Assembly: GCF_021401245.1 (NCBI RefSeq)
Contig: NZ_JACBFY010000001.1
Span: 1,116,001 to 1,180,000, forward strand
Length of the DNA: 64,000 nucleotides
DNA from: Pseudacidovorax sp. NFM-22
Lineage (GTDB): Bacteria > Pseudomonadota > Gammaproteobacteria > Burkholderiales > Burkholderiaceae_C
Direction: 5' to 3'
Positions 1 through 10,301 of the stretch are shown here, one piece after another; the stretch's first letter is position 1; each line of letters starts with the position of its first letter. The translations under genes and the position numbers were made by a program. The notes beneath the pieces are model-generated. The model saw only the letters and a list, made by a program, of their open reading frames with translations, did not search any database and was not told the DNA's origin.

Positions 1-1221
1 CGGCACGGCCCGCGTGCCCAGGTCGCGCGTGGTGTACGGGCCGGCCACCAGGGCGCCCTCGAGCAGGTTGTAGCCACCCGCCTGCGTGACGCCATTGGCC
101 AGCGTGTAGCTGCTGAAGACCAGCGGCGACTCGATGGTGCGCACGGTGGCCAGTTGCGCGTCCGACAGGCAGGTGTCGCCCGTATCCGTGCCGCCCGGGC
201 AGCGCAGCGAGGCCAGGATGGCGCTGTTGAGCTGGCGGCAGCTTTCCACGTTGCTCACGATGCTGTCGGCCGCGCCGTCCAGCCGGTCGCAGGCCTGCAG
301 CACGGTGCGCTGCACCAGCAGCGTCTTGGCCACGTTCATCCAGCCCGCGCCGCCGTTGGCATAGAGCGCCCGGCCCACCGCCACGTTCGACAGCCGCGTG
401 CCGCTGTAGTTGAGGGCGGGCTCGTTGGCGATCACGCCGTCGTAGTCGGCCGGCCAGCGCTGGATGTAGGCCAGCGCATCGCGCCCGCCGGTGGAGGTGC
501 CCAGGAAGTAGGCCTGGGTCGGCTTGCGGCCGTAGTAGGCCAGCACCAGCGCCTGCGCCACGTCGCGGGTCTTCTTGAGCGTGAGGCCGCCGTAGTTGGC
601 CAGCTGTTCGTCGTTGCTGGCGAAGCGGCCGTCGGTGATGCTGCTGGACTGGTGGCCGGAGTCGTCGCCGTAGGTGGCATAGCCCATGGCCAGCGGCGCG
701 GCCTGGTCGGGCGGGCCGAAGCGCACGGGCTCGGTGCCGTCGATCAGCCGGCCGTTGAAGCCGCCGCCGCCGAACTGGATGGTCTTGCCGTTCCAGGCCA
801 GCGGCAGGTTCACGGCGAACTGGATGGCCTGGGCCGAGGCATCCACCGGCTGGATGCTGCCGCGCACCTGGCAGTAGTCGCCCAGGGTGTTGGCCGGATC
901 GCTGGCCGAGATGGCCACGGCCGTGGCGACCGTGGCGCCGCCGGTGGGCAGCGCGATCGCGCTGGCGGGCAGGCTGCGGCCGGCCAGCGCCGCGCAGTCG
1001 ACCGTGGGCGCGGCAGGCGGCGGGCTGGCCGGCGGTGGCGTGTCGTCCGGCGCCGGCGCCGGTGCCGCGGCCGGCGGCGAGGACGGCAGGAAGGCGAACC
1101 CGCCCCCACCGCCACCACCGCCCCCGCAGGCGGCCAGCATCAGGCCGAGGCCGAGGGCCGCGCCCCAGGTGCGGGGGCGCGACGGAAGCGGGAAAGCGGT
1201 GCGGGGGCCCTGGGGCTGCAT
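1..1221 (-). CDS. Tannase/feruloyl esterase family lipoprotein (3' end outside the window)
   Basis: Predicted secreted esterase of the tannase/feruloyl esterase family, which cleaves aromatic ester bonds such as gallate or ferulate esters. The ATG at 1221 gives a signal peptide with a lipobox, LMLAAC, and Cys at residue 32, followed by a glycine run and a Pro/Ala-rich linker to about residue 65. The mature part shows the family's GGGGFNG stretch and the nucleophile motif GTSTGG near residue 242. The frame stays open to position 1 (407 codons), so the C-terminal part with the remaining catalytic Asp and His is missing from the window. It is divergent from the LysR gene, which may control it. 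The family call is firm; the substrate is not known. Confidence 0.85.
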   Translation of the reverse strand, partial: MQPQGPRTAFPLPSRPRTWGAALGLGLMLAACGGGGGGGGGFAFLPSSPPAAAPAPAPDDTPPPASPPPAAPTVDCAALAGRSLPASAIALPTGGATVATAVAISASDPANTLGDYCQVRGSIQPVDASAQAIQFAVNLPLAWNGKTIQFGGGGFNGRLIDGTEPVRFGPPDQAAPLAMGYATYGDDSGHQSSSITDGRFASNDEQLANYGGLTLKKTRDVAQALVLAYYGRKPTQAYFLGTSTGGRDALAYIQRWPADYDGVIANEPALNYSGTRLSNVAVGRALYANGGAGWMNVAKTLLVQRTVLQACDRLDGAADSIVSNVESCRQLNSAILASLRCPGGTDTGDTCLSDAQLATVRTIESPLVFSSYTLANGVTQAGGYNLLEGALVAGPYTTRDLGTRAVP

Positions 1222-1350
1222 GGTGATCGGTCTCCTGGGTGGCGGCTCGGACGCGGGGCCGCTCTGGTTGAAAGGGATGCGGGCGCACGATAGGCAGGGC
1301 CTGAATGAGGGTCAAATAAAATAATCCGGCACTTTCGATACGAAAAAGAT

Positions 1351-2325
1351 ATGGAGACACGCGCGCTGCGCTACTTCCTGGCCGTCGCCCAGACCGGCCA
1401 CATGACGCGGGCGGCCGAGCAACTGGGCATCCAGCAGCCGCCGCTTTCCGTGCAGATCAAGGCGCTGGAGCGACAGCTGGGCATGGCCCTGTTCCGCCGC
1501 CATCCGCGGGGCGTGGCGCTCACCGACGCGGGCCGCGCCTTCCAGGCCGAAGCCGAGCGCCTGATGCAGGACATGGCCGCCATGGAAGCGCGCATGGCCC
1601 GGCTGGCCCGCGGCGAGGCGGGCGTGCTGTCGGTGGGCTTCACCAGCTCTGCGGCGGCGCATCGCTTCGTGCCGAACGCGCTGCGCGCCTTCCGCCGCCA
1701 GTACCCCGGCGTGGAACTGAAGATCAGCGAGAACAACGCCGCCGACCTCACCGAGGCGCTGGCCGCGGGCCGGCTGCATGGCGGCCTGCTGCGCGTGCCG
1801 GTGGCCGCCCCGCCGGGCCTGGTCTTCGAGACCCTGCTGCGCGAGCCGGTGCTGGCCGCCCTGCCCATCGAGCATCCGCTGGCGGCCGGGCGACCGGCGG
1901 GCCGCGCCCTCTCGCTGGCCGCGCTGTGCGGGGAGCCGCTGATCCTGGTGCGCCGGGCCGGTGCACCCGGCCTCTATGCCGACCTGCTCTCGCTGGCCCT
2001 GGCGCGCGGCCTGCGGCCCCGGGTGGTGGCCGAGGTCGACCGCATGATGAGCAACCTGAACCTGGTCGCCGCCGGCGTCGGGCTGTCGGTGGTGCCTGCT
2101 TCGATGGAGGGCGTGCATGCCCATGCCATCGCCTACCTGCCGCTGGCGGACGCCGCGGCGCTCGACGCACCGCTGACCCTGGTCTCGCGCGAGGACCAGG
2201 ACAACCTGCCAGCACAGCGCTTCGCGGCACTGGTGCGGGAGCTGGCGGCGCAGGAGGCAACGCCGTCCATGACGCCAGCGCCCGCGCGTGCGGCATCGCG
2301 GCGCACGAAGAAGGCGGCACCATGA
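1351..2325 (+). CDS. LysR-type transcriptional regulator
   Basis: LysR-family DNA-binding regulator of 324 residues. Residues 1-60 form the winged helix-turn-helix (MTRAAEQLGIQQPPLSVQI, then LGMALFRR), and about residues 90-300 form the periplasmic-binding-protein-like effector domain, of the BenM/CatM kind that senses aromatic or small organic acids. The C-terminus ends in a basic Ala/Arg/Lys-rich tail (SRRTKKAAP) beyond the usual fold. The stop overlaps the next gene's start as ATGA at 2322-2325, so the two are translationally coupled. It lies divergent from the esterase gene with 129 bp between the starts, a usual arrangement for LysR control of both sides. The effector is unknown. Confidence 0.93.
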   Translation: METRALRYFLAVAQTGHMTRAAEQLGIQQPPLSVQIKALERQLGMALFRRHPRGVALTDAGRAFQAEAERLMQDMAAMEARMARLARGEAGVLSVGFTSSAAAHRFVPNALRAFRRQYPGVELKISENNAADLTEALAAGRLHGGLLRVPVAAPPGLVFETLLREPVLAALPIEHPLAAGRPAGRALSLAALCGEPLILVRRAGAPGLYADLLSLALARGLRPRVVAEVDRMMSNLNLVAAGVGLSVVPASMEGVHAHAIAYLPLADAAALDAPLTLVSREDQDNLPAQRFAALVRELAAQEATPSMTPAPARAASRRTKKAAP

Positions 2326-3395
2326 GCGTCCGCCCGGCCGCTCCACAGGATGCCCGCGCCGCAGTCGATGACGAGCGCGGCCCGGCCGATGCCGGCCGTG
2401 GCCTGCCCCGCCGCGCCTTCGCTGCGGGCTTCGTCGCCGGCGCGTTCGGCCTCATCGGTGCGCCCCGTTCCGCCCTGGCGGACGACATGCCCGACTGGCC
2501 CCGCCGTCCGTTGCGCCTCATCGTGGTCTACCCGCCCGGCGGCGTCAGCGACGGCATGGCCCGCGCGCTGGCCGAGCCGCTGTCGCAGGCGCTGGGCGTG
2601 CCGGTGGTGGTCGACAACCGCGCCGGCGCAGGGGGCAGCGTGGGCCTGGGCCTGCTGTCCCGCGCTCCGGCAGACGGCCACACGCTGGCCTTCTCGGCCA
2701 TCAGCCCGCTGACCCTGCAGCCGCTGATCGGCCGCGTGCCCTACGACCCGCTGCGCGCCTTCGCGCCCGTCGTGGGCGTGATGCGCACGCCGGTGCTGGT
2801 GGTGGGCACGCCCGCCTTCACGGGCCAGGGCTTCGAGGCGCTGGTCGCCCAGGCTCGACGGTCTCCCGGCCAACTGCGGTGGGCCACATCGGGCGTCGCC
2901 ACCATCGGCCACCTGGTGCTGGCCCAGGTGCGCACCGTGAGCGGCGCGGCCATCGTGCATGTGCCCTACCACGGCGGCGGGCCGCAGCTCACCGATGCGC
3001 TGGGCGGCCAGTTCGAGGTGCTGTCGACCAACGTGGCGGCGCAGCAGCTGCAGTACATCGCCGAGGGCCGGCTGCGGGCCCTGGCCGTGGGCGCGCCCCA
3101 GCGCATCGACGCCCTGCCCGGCGTGCCCACGCTGGCCGAGCTGGGCTACCCCGAGGCCAACCGCGACTCGCTCTTCGGCCTGTTCGCGCCGACGGGCACG
3201 CCCGCGCCGGTGGTGACGCGCATCAACCACGAGGTCGAACACCTGCTGCTGCAGGACGACACCCTGCGCCGCCGGCTGCGCGAAGCCCACAACCTGCCGG
3301 CCGGGGGCAGCGCCGAGGACTTCGCACGCGAGATCGCGGCCGACCGGCGACGCAACCGGGCGCTCGTGGCCGCCCGGCCCGGTGCCTTCGACTGA
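2322..3395 (+). CDS. Bug-family (TctC-like) solute-binding protein
   Basis: Extracytoplasmic solute receptor of the Bug/TctC family, 357 residues. Such proteins bind carboxylates and related small molecules in the periplasm and feed TctAB-type transporters. Typical elements are visible: PLRLIVVYPPGGVSDGMAR at the start of the mature domain, then VVVDNRAGAGGSVG, VPYHGGGPQLTDALGGQ and a late GVPTLAELGYPE. The N-terminus has about 27 polar residues, then PRRAFAAGFVAGAFG, which resembles a twin-arginine signal, and a cleavage-like ALAD. The ATG at 2322 overlaps the LysR stop. No TctA or TctB gene is nearby, so it is an orphan receptor, as is common in Bordetella and Comamonadaceae. Together with the esterase it may handle an aromatic acid, but that is inference. 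Confidence 0.9.
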   Translation: MSVRPAAPQDARAAVDDERGPADAGRGLPRRAFAAGFVAGAFGLIGAPRSALADDMPDWPRRPLRLIVVYPPGGVSDGMARALAEPLSQALGVPVVVDNRAGAGGSVGLGLLSRAPADGHTLAFSAISPLTLQPLIGRVPYDPLRAFAPVVGVMRTPVLVVGTPAFTGQGFEALVAQARRSPGQLRWATSGVATIGHLVLAQVRTVSGAAIVHVPYHGGGPQLTDALGGQFEVLSTNVAAQQLQYIAEGRLRALAVGAPQRIDALPGVPTLAELGYPEANRDSLFGLFAPTGTPAPVVTRINHEVEHLLLQDDTLRRRLREAHNLPAGGSAEDFAREIAADRRRNRALVAARPGAFD

Positions 3396-3428
3396 GCAGG
3401 TCCGCACGCCACGGCGCGCCGGCGTGGC

Positions 3429-4199
3429 TCAGCGACGCCGGGCCTTCGGCGGCGGTGCAGGAGCCGGTGCGGGGGCGTCCGGTCGCGCGCTTGGCGTGAC
3501 CGGCGCGGGCGACATGGCAGGTGTGGCAGGTGTGGCAGGTGCGGCAGGCGCGGCAGGCGCGGCCGACACCTCAGGTGCAGCCGGTGCCGCCCGCTCGGTG
3601 CACCCATAGCCGTTGAGAAACGCGTCGATGGCACGCCGCGCATACGCCCGCAGCTCCGCCCGGGTCCACGCTTCTTCGAAGCCCAGCATCCGGGCCATCA
3701 ACGTCTCCGACTCGATCAGTGCCGTCAGGTGCTGGGCGGCGATCAGTGGGTCGGCGCGACGCATGCTGCCTCGCTGCATGTGCCGCTCCAGGAAGACCGC
3801 CAGCTCCTGCATGCCCTTCTTGGGCCCTTGCTCGTAGAACTGGCGACCCACGTCGCTGCGGCCGGCCTCGGCGATCACGGCGCGCTGCGCCTTGGTCGCT
3901 TCGGGGGAGCAGAAGGCGATGATGAATTTCTCGCCATAGCGGCGCAGCGCCGGCTCGAACTCGCCGTCCTCCTTGCTGAGCGCATCGAAGATCGGGTGGA
4001 AGAGCGAATCCGCCGCCCCGATCGTCACGGCCACGAACAGCTCCTCCTTGGAGCTGAAGTAGCCATACAGCGTGGCCTTCGAACTGGCGGCCCGCGCGGC
4101 GACGTCCCCCATGGACGCGCCCTCGAATCCCTTCTCGCGGAACACCTGCGAAGCCGCCAGCAGCAGCATGTCTCGTTTGGCTTTGGTCTTGACCCTCAA
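3429..4199 (-). CDS. TetR/AcrR-family repressor of the adjacent RND efflux operon
   Basis: TetR-family repressor of 256 residues, divergent from the efflux operon it most likely controls. The N-terminal helix-turn-helix is clear (GFEGASMGDVAARAASSKAT, then LYGYFSSKEELF). The ligand domain, about residues 70-205, resembles the AcrR C-terminal domain (QFYEQGPKKGMQELAVFLE). The last 50 or so residues are an Ala/Pro-rich tail ending in a basic PPPKARRR, not part of the usual fold, encoded partly by 9-bp tandem repeats at 3515-3559. The shared intergenic region holds a perfect palindrome suited to a TetR dimer. Confidence 0.92.
   Translation of the reverse strand: MRVKTKAKRDMLLLAASQVFREKGFEGASMGDVAARAASSKATLYGYFSSKEELFVAVTIGAADSLFHPIFDALSKEDGEFEPALRRYGEKFIIAFCSPEATKAQRAVIAEAGRSDVGRQFYEQGPKKGMQELAVFLERHMQRGSMRRADPLIAAQHLTALIESETLMARMLGFEEAWTRAELRAYARRAIDAFLNGYGCTERAAPAAPEVSAAPAAPAAPATPATPAMSPAPVTPSARPDAPAPAPAPPPKARRR
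3515..3559. repeat. Five 9-bp tandem repeats inside the tetR tail
   Basis: Three exact copies of TGGCAGGTG are followed by two of CGGCAGGCG. On the minus strand they encode repeated Ala-Pro-Ala/Thr tripeptides in the C-terminal tail of the repressor. The unit is a multiple of three, so gain or loss of copies changes tail length without a frameshift. Confidence 0.85.
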
Positions 4200-4277
4200 C
4201 TGGACTCCTTTTCCGAACTCACCCGTTCATTATTGGTTGACGGACGGCGAGCGTCAAACTACATTTCGGCTTTAACA

Positions 4278-4296
4278 GTACCGTACGGTACGGTAT
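4278..4296. promoter_or_regulatory. Palindromic operator between tetR and the RND efflux operon
   Basis: A perfect 12-bp palindrome, TACCGTACGGTA, lies at 4279-4290 and is extended by a further CGGTAT to 4296. It sits in the only AT-richer stretch between the divergent starts at 4199 and 4349. Its position and symmetry fit autoregulation and repression of the pump by the TetR protein. Binding is inferred. Confidence 0.7.
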
Positions 4297-4348
4297 TGAA
4301 AACGTGGTTTCCGCGGCCGCCCGCGGCGTTCCCCTGGAGGAAAAAACG

Positions 4349-5530
4349 ATGCGCCCCTCTCTCACATTCGTCTCGACCATCGCCGTCGCCCTGGCCTCTG
4401 CCTGCGTGCTGGTCGCCTGCGGCAAGCCGCCGGGCGGACCGCCGCCCGCGGCCGGCATGCCCGAGGTGGGCGTCATCACGCTGCAGCCCCAGCGGCTGGC
4501 CATCACCACGGAGCTGCCGGGCCGCACCTCCGCCTCGCTGGTGGCCGACGTGCGCCCGCAGGTGGCGGGCATCGTCAAGGCGCGCAAGTTCCGCGAGGGC
4601 GGCGACGTCAAGGCCGGCGAGACGCTCTACCAGATCGACCCCGCCACCTACCAGGCCCAGTACGACGCCAACGTGGCGGCGCTGGCCAAGGCACGCGCCA
4701 GCCTGACCACCACCCGGCTCAAGGCGCAGCGCTACAAGGAGCTGGTGGCCATCAAGGCCGTGAGCCAGCAGGACTACGACGACGCGGCCGCCGCGCTGGA
4801 ACAGGGCGAGGCCGACGTGGCCTCGGCCAAGGCCAATGTCGAGACCAGCCGCATCAACCTGGCCTACGCCCGCATCGAGGCGCCGATCTCCGGCCGCATC
4901 GGCAAGTCGTCCGTGACGCCGGGCGCGCTGGTCACCGCCAACCAGTCGACGGCGCTGGCCACCATCCAGCAGCTCGACCCGATCTACGTGGATGTGACGC
5001 AGTCCAGCGCCGCGCTGCTGCAGCTGCGCCAGGCCATGGCCCGCGGCGACCTGCAGACCGGCACCGCCGGCGCCGCACGCGTGCGGCTGCTGCTGGAGGA
5101 CGGCAGCAGCTACCCGCTGGAAGGCAAGCTGGAGTTCTCCGACGTGACGGTCGACACCTCGACCGGCGCCATCACGCTGCGCGCCCTCTTCCCGAACCCG
5201 CAAGGCGTGCTGCTGCCCGGCATGTACGTGCGCGCCGTGCTCCAGCAGGGCGTGAAGAGCGATGCACTCACGGTGCCGCAGCAGGCGGTGGTGCGCGACG
5301 GCGGTGGCCGGCCGATGGTCTATGTGGTCGATGCGCAGCACAAGCTCCAGCGCCGCATGATCCAGACCGACCGCGAGGCCGGGGACCAGTGGATCGTCCG
5401 CTCGGGCCTGCAGGCCGGCGACGTGCTGGTGGTCGACGGACTGCAGCGCGCGGCGCCCGGCGTCGAGGTCAAGACCACGCCGTGGACGGCCCCGCCCCCG
5501 CCCACCACAACGACGGCCTCGGCCCGCTGA
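4349..5530 (+). CDS. RND efflux periplasmic adaptor (membrane fusion protein)
   Basis: AcrA/MexA-type adaptor lipoprotein of 393 residues that joins the inner-membrane pump to the outer-membrane channel. The start at 4349 follows a good ribosome site (TGGAGG, 9 nt away) and gives a signal peptide with lipobox LVAC and Cys near residue 26. Then come the first lipoyl half (VRPQVAGIVKARKFREGGDV), an alpha-hairpin (residues 95-165), the second lipoyl half (ARIEAPISGRIGKSSVTPGA), and beta-barrel and membrane-proximal domains with the conserved LLPGMYVRAVL. It is the first gene of a three-gene operon, 15 bp before the pump gene. Drug substrates cannot be read from the sequence. Confidence 0.95.
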   Translation: MRPSLTFVSTIAVALASACVLVACGKPPGGPPPAAGMPEVGVITLQPQRLAITTELPGRTSASLVADVRPQVAGIVKARKFREGGDVKAGETLYQIDPATYQAQYDANVAALAKARASLTTTRLKAQRYKELVAIKAVSQQDYDDAAAALEQGEADVASAKANVETSRINLAYARIEAPISGRIGKSSVTPGALVTANQSTALATIQQLDPIYVDVTQSSAALLQLRQAMARGDLQTGTAGAARVRLLLEDGSSYPLEGKLEFSDVTVDTSTGAITLRALFPNPQGVLLPGMYVRAVLQQGVKSDALTVPQQAVVRDGGGRPMVYVVDAQHKLQRRMIQTDREAGDQWIVRSGLQAGDVLVVDGLQRAAPGVEVKTTPWTAPPPPTTTTASAR

Positions 5531-5545
5531 TCCCCGGGAACTGCC

Positions 5546-8500
5546 ATGTCACGCTTCTTCATCGACCGCCCCATCTTCGCGTGGGTGCTGGCGATCCTGG
5601 TCATGCTGGGCGGGCTGCTGTCCGTCTTCACGCTGCCCATCGCGCAGTACCCCAGCATCGCGCCGCCCGCGATCGCCATCGCCGCCAACTATCCCGGCGC
5701 CTCCGCCAAGACGGTGGAGGACACCGTCACCCAGGTCATCGAGCAGAAGATGAAGGGCCTGGACCGGTTGAGCTACATGAGCTCCACCAGCGACTCCACC
5801 GGCGCCGTCACCATCACCCTGACCTTCGAGAACGGCACCGACCCGGACACCGCCCAGGTGCAGGTGCAGAACAAGCTCTCGCTGGCCACGCCGCTGTTGC
5901 CGCAGGAGGTTCAGCAGCAGGGCGTGACGGTGTCCAAGGCCGTCACCAACTTCCTCACGGTGCTGGCCTTCACGTCGGAAGACGGCAGCATGACCGGCTC
6001 CGACCTGTCGGACTATGTCGCCGCCAACGTTCAGGACGCCATCAGCCGCGTGGAAGGCGTGGGCGACATCACGCTCTTCGGCTCGCAATACGCCATGCGC
6101 GTGTGGCTGAACCCCGACAAGCTCGCGAGCTTCGGCCTCACGCCGCTGGACGTGCAGACCGCCATCCAGGCGCAGAACGCCCAGGTGTCCTCCGGCCAGA
6201 TCGGTGGGCTGCCGGCCGCGGGCAACCAGCAGATCAACGCCACCATCACCTCGCAGACGCGCCTGAAGACGGCCGCCGAGTTCGAGGACGTGCTGCTGCG
6301 CACCCTGACCAACGGGGCGCAGGTGCGCCTGCGCGACGTCGCGCGCATCGAGCTGGGCAGCGAGTCCTACGCGTCCAGCGGGCGCTACAACGGCAAGCCG
6401 GCCGCGGGCCTGGCGATCAAGCTGGCCACCAATGCCAACGCCCTCGACACCATCAAGGCGGTCGACGCGCGCATGGCCGAGCTGGAGAAGTTCTTCCCGC
6501 CCGGCATGAAGGTGCAGAAGCCCTACGACACCACGCCCTTCGTGCGCATCTCCATCGAGGAGGTCGTCAAGACGCTGGTCGAGGCCGTGGTGCTGGTGTT
6601 CCTGGTGATGTACCTCTTCCTGCAGAACTTCCGCGCCACGCTGATCCCGACGATCGCGGTGCCGGTGGTGCTGCTGGGCACCTTCGGCGTGCTGGCGGCC
6701 TTCGGCTTCACGATCAACACGCTGACCATGTTCGCGATGGTGCTGGCCATCGGCCTGCTGGTGGACGACGCCATCGTGGTGGTCGAGAACGTCGAGCGGG
6801 TCATGAGCGAGGAGCACCTGCCGCCCAAGGAGGCCGCGCGCAAGTCCATGGGGCAGATCACCGGGGCGCTGGTAGGCGTCGCGCTGGTGCTGGCGGCGGT
6901 GTTCGTGCCCATGGCCTTCTTCGGCGGCTCGGTGGGCGTGATCTATCGCCAGTTCTCCATCACCATCGTGTCGGCCATGACGCTGTCGGTGCTGGTGGCC
7001 ATGGTGCTCACGCCCGCGCTGTGCGCCACGCTGCTCAAGCCCGTGGCCGGTGACCATGGGCTGGCCACCAAGGGCTTCTTCGGCTGGTTCAACCGCAACT
7101 TCGACCGCGGCCAGCGCCGCTACCAGGGCGTGGTGCGCCATGTGCTGAACAAGGGCTGGCGCTACATGGTCCTGTATGCGGTGCTGACCGCCGCCGTCAT
7201 CGCCGTGTTCCTGAAGGTGCCGGTGGGCTTCCTGCCCGACGAGGACCAGGGCTCCGCCTTCGTGCTCGTGCAATTGCCGCCGGGCGCCACGAGCGCGCGC
7301 ACGGACGAGGTGCTGCGCCAGGTCGAACACCAATTCCTGGTGGACCAGAAGGACGCGGTGGACGGCATCTTCTCCGTCAACGGCTTCAGCTTTGCAGGCA
7401 GCGGCCAGAACACTGGCATGGCCTTCGTCAAGTTCAGGCCATGGGACGAGCGGCGCGGCGATGCGCTGAGCGTGGCGGGCGTGACGGCCAAGGCCAGCGC
7501 CTTCTTCAACACGCTGCGCGGCGCCCGCGTGTTCGCCTTCGCGCCGCCCGCGGTGGCGGAGCTGGGCAATGCGACCGGCTTCGACCTGATGCTGCAGGAC
7601 CGGGCCAACCTGGGCCATGACGCGCTGATGAAGGCCCGCAACCAGCTGCTGGCCGAGCTCTCCGCCGACAAGCGCCTGGTGGCCGTGCGGCCCAACGGCC
7701 AGGAGGACGCGCCCGAGATGAAGCTCAGCATCGACCCGCAGCGGGCCGAGGCGCTGGGCCTGTCCATCGCCGACATCAACGCCACGCTGTCCACCGCCTG
7801 GGGCAGCAGCTACGTCAACGACTTCCTCGACCGCGGCCGGGTGAAGAAGGTGATGCTGCAGGCCGATGCGCCCTACCGCATGCAGCCCAGCGACATCGAC
7901 CGCTGGTACGTGCGCAACGCGAGCGGCGCCATGGTGCCCTTCACCGCCTTCGCCACGGCCAGCTGGGCCAGCGGCTCGCCGCGGCTGGAGCGCTACAACG
8001 GCTTTCCCTCCGTGGAGATTCTGGGCATGGCCCTGCCGGGCACCGCGTCCAGCGGCGAGGCGCTGGCCATCGTGGAGCAGGCCGTGGCCAAGCTGCCGCC
8101 GGGCTTCGGCTACGAATGGACGGGCATCTCGCGCCAGGAGAAGGCATCGAGCGGCCAGACCAGTCTGCTGTACGGGCTGTCGATCCTCTTCGTCTTCCTG
8201 TGCCTGGCGGCGCTGTACGAAAGCTGGGCGATCCCGCTGTCCGTGGTCATGGTGGTGCCGCTGGGCCTGCTGGGCACGCTGGTGGCGGCGCTGCTCACCT
8301 GGAAGATGAACGACGTGTACTTCCAGGTGGGCCTACTGACCACCATCGGCCTGGCATCGAAGAACGCCATCCTGATCGTGGAGTTCGCCAAGGACCTGCA
8401 TGCCCGCGGCGCCAGCCTCATGGAGGCGGCCCTGGAGGCCGCACGACTGCGCCTGCGACCCATCCTGATGACCTCGCTGGCCTTCATCCTGGGGGTGCTC

Positions 8501-8707
8501 CCGCTGGTGTTCGGCCACGGTGCCGGGGCCGGCGCGCAGAACGCGCTGGGCACGGCGGTGGTGGGCGGCATGGTCTCGGGCACCGTGCTCGCGATCCTCT
8601 TCGTGCCGCTGTTCTTCGTGGTGGTGCTGCGCGCGGTGGAACGCCGTGGCCCGCGCCATCCCTCCTCTGAACCCGTTGCCGGCACCCTGCCGGCCGAAGG
8701 AGCCTGA
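5546..8707 (+). CDS. RND multidrug efflux pump, inner-membrane transporter (AcrB/MexB type)
   Basis: HAE1-family proton-driven efflux pump of 1053 residues, the usual length. It begins with the typical [17 protein letters not shown]. The proton-relay aspartates are present in TM4 ([18 protein letters not shown]). The two large periplasmic loops and the second transmembrane block, ending with [17 protein letters not shown] and [16 protein letters not shown], are intact. The gene is complete and lies between adaptor and channel genes with 15 bp and 1 bp spacings, so all three subunits should be made together under TetR control. Confidence 0.97.
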   Translation: MSRFFIDRPIFAWVLAILVMLGGLLSVFTLPIAQYPSIAPPAIAIAANYPGASAKTVEDTVTQVIEQKMKGLDRLSYMSSTSDSTGAVTITLTFENGTDPDTAQVQVQNKLSLATPLLPQEVQQQGVTVSKAVTNFLTVLAFTSEDGSMTGSDLSDYVAANVQDAISRVEGVGDITLFGSQYAMRVWLNPDKLASFGLTPLDVQTAIQAQNAQVSSGQIGGLPAAGNQQINATITSQTRLKTAAEFEDVLLRTLTNGAQVRLRDVARIELGSESYASSGRYNGKPAAGLAIKLATNANALDTIKAVDARMAELEKFFPPGMKVQKPYDTTPFVRISIEEVVKTLVEAVVLVFLVMYLFLQNFRATLIPTIAVPVVLLGTFGVLAAFGFTINTLTMFAMVLAIGLLVDDAIVVVENVERVMSEEHLPPKEAARKSMGQITGALVGVALVLAAVFVPMAFFGGSVGVIYRQFSITIVSAMTLSVLVAMVLTPALCATLLKPVAGDHGLATKGFFGWFNRNFDRGQRRYQGVVRHVLNKGWRYMVLYAVLTAAVIAVFLKVPVGFLPDEDQGSAFVLVQLPPGATSARTDEVLRQVEHQFLVDQKDAVDGIFSVNGFSFAGSGQNTGMAFVKFRPWDERRGDALSVAGVTAKASAFFNTLRGARVFAFAPPAVAELGNATGFDLMLQDRANLGHDALMKARNQLLAELSADKRLVAVRPNGQEDAPEMKLSIDPQRAEALGLSIADINATLSTAWGSSYVNDFLDRGRVKKVMLQADAPYRMQPSDIDRWYVRNASGAMVPFTAFATASWASGSPRLERYNGFPSVEILGMALPGTASSGEALAIVEQAVAKLPPGFGYEWTGISRQEKASSGQTSLLYGLSILFVFLCLAALYESWAIPLSVVMVVPLGLLGTLVAALLTWKMNDVYFQVGLLTTIGLASKNAILIVEFAKDLHARGASLMEAALEAARLRLRPILMTSLAFILGVLPLVFGHGAGAGAQNALGTAVVGGMVSGTVLAILFVPLFFVVVLRAVERRGPRHPSSEPVAGTLPAEGA

Positions 8708-8708
8708 G

Positions 8709-10157
8709 ATGCGCCGCATCGCCTTCACCCTCGCCCCCGTGGCGTTGGCCGCGGCCCTGGCCGGCTGCAGCCTGATGCCGGCCTACGAGCGGCCCGCCCT
8801 GCCCGTGCAGGACGCCTATGCCGGCGACGCCGGCAAGGCCACCGAGCAGCCGGTCGCCGACCTCGGCTGGCGCGACGTGTTCCGCTCGCCGCAGTTGCAG
8901 CAGCTCATCGACATGAGCCTGGCCAACAACCGCGACCTGCGCGTCGCGGTGCTCAACATCGAGAAGGCGCGGGCCCAGTACCGGGTGCAGGACGCGGCCC
9001 GCTGGCCCACGGTGAATGCCACCGCCAGCGGCACCGGCAGCCGAACGCCGGCCGACCTGTCCGCAACGGGCGATGTGCTGATCGCCCACCAGTCCAGCGT
9101 GTCGGTGGGCATCAGCGCCTATGAGCTGGACCTGTTCGGCCGCGTGCGCAGCCTGAGCGCGCAGGCGCTGCAGGAGTTCCTCTCGACCGCCGAGGCCCGG
9201 CGCGCCACGCAGGTGACGCTGGTCTCCGAAGTGGCCACCGCCTACCTGACGCTGGCCGCCGACCAGGACCAGCTGACGCTGGCACGCCAGACCCTGGCGG
9301 ACCAGAGCGAGGCGCTCCGCCTGCAGCAGCGCCTGCAGGACCTGGGGCAGGCCTCGGCACTGACGGTCAGCCAGGCGCGCACCAGCGTAGAGACCGCCCG
9401 CGTCGACGTCGAGCGTTACACCGGTCAGGTGGCGCAGGACCGCAACGCGCTGGTGCTGCTGATCGGCGCGCCGGTGCCGGCGGAACTGCTGCCCGATTCG
9501 CTCACGGCCGCGACCGACCTGACCCAGGGCCCGCTGGCCGCCATTCCGCCGGGCCTGCCCTCGCAGCTGCTGCAGCGCCGGCCCGACATCGTGGAGGCCG
9601 AGCACGACCTCAAGGCCGCCAACGCCTCCATCGGCGCCGCCCGTGCGGCCTTCTACCCGCGCATCAGCCTCACGGCCTCGGCGGGCACCGCCAGCAGCGA
9701 GCTGTCGCACCTGTTCAAGGCCGGCTCGGGCAGCTGGAGCTTCGTGCCGCAACTGAGCCTGCCCATCTTCGATGCGGGCACCAACCGCGCCAACCTGGCG
9801 ACCGCGCAGGCGAGCCGGGACATCGCGCAGGCCCAGTACGAGAAGGCGATCCAGACAGCCTTCCGCGAGGTCTCGGACGCACTCGCCCAGCGCAGCGCCC
9901 TGTCGCGCCAGATGGATGCCCAGCAGGCCCTGGTCGACGCCAGCGCCGAGAGCTACCGCCTGTCGCAGGCCCGCTTCAAGGCCGGCGTCGACAGCCACCT
10001 GACCGTGCTGAGCTCGCAGCTGTCGCTCTACGCCGCGCAGCAGAACCTCATCAGCACGCAGCTGTCTCAGATGACGAACCTGGTGACCTTCTACCGCACG
10101 CTGGGCGGCGGATGGTCGGAGCGCTCCGAGCCGGCGGTGGCCCAGGCGCCGCGCTGA
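8709..10157 (+). CDS. RND efflux outer-membrane channel lipoprotein (NodT/OprM family)
   Basis: TolC-like outer-membrane factor of 482 residues. The ATG at 8709 is one base after the pump's stop, and the signal peptide ends with lipobox LAGC (Cys near residue 20), as in OprM/CusC/NodT proteins. Two structural repeats are visible, each with a long helical section and a beta segment ([20 protein letters not shown], and later [20 protein letters not shown]), separated by [20 protein letters not shown]. It completes the tripartite pump. The C-terminus is short and ends in PAVAQAPR. Confidence 0.96.
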   Translation: MRRIAFTLAPVALAAALAGCSLMPAYERPALPVQDAYAGDAGKATEQPVADLGWRDVFRSPQLQQLIDMSLANNRDLRVAVLNIEKARAQYRVQDAARWPTVNATASGTGSRTPADLSATGDVLIAHQSSVSVGISAYELDLFGRVRSLSAQALQEFLSTAEARRATQVTLVSEVATAYLTLAADQDQLTLARQTLADQSEALRLQQRLQDLGQASALTVSQARTSVETARVDVERYTGQVAQDRNALVLLIGAPVPAELLPDSLTAATDLTQGPLAAIPPGLPSQLLQRRPDIVEAEHDLKAANASIGAARAAFYPRISLTASAGTASSELSHLFKAGSGSWSFVPQLSLPIFDAGTNRANLATAQASRDIAQAQYEKAIQTAFREVSDALAQRSALSRQMDAQQALVDASAESYRLSQARFKAGVDSHLTVLSSQLSLYAAQQNLISTQLSQMTNLVTFYRTLGGGWSERSEPAVAQAPR

Positions 10158-10301
10158 AGCCGCGGTCACCTGCGGCCCGACTTGCCGCAAGCAGGCGAAG
10201 GCGGCAGCCGCGACCCGGTCCAGGCGCTACGCCGCCTTCGGACCGCGGGGTTGAGCGGCGGACGACCGGCGAAGGCGCCCCGCCTTGCGGACAATCCACG
10301 G

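Noticed and set aside
154-1293. Plus-strand open frame of 379 codons, Gly/Arg/Ala-rich
   Set aside because: It is antisense to the truncated esterase on the minus strand, which has a lipobox and a GXSXG motif. The composition of the plus frame is the usual by-product of GC-rich coding DNA.
5549-7618. Minus-strand open frame of 689 codons, His/Gln/Arg-rich
   Set aside because: It lies wholly antisense to the RND pump gene, which is clearly real. It has no domain or motif.
10158-10200. Hairpin GCCGC/GCGGC after the efflux operon as a terminator
   Set aside because: The stem is only five bases and no T run follows, so it does not meet a terminator pattern.
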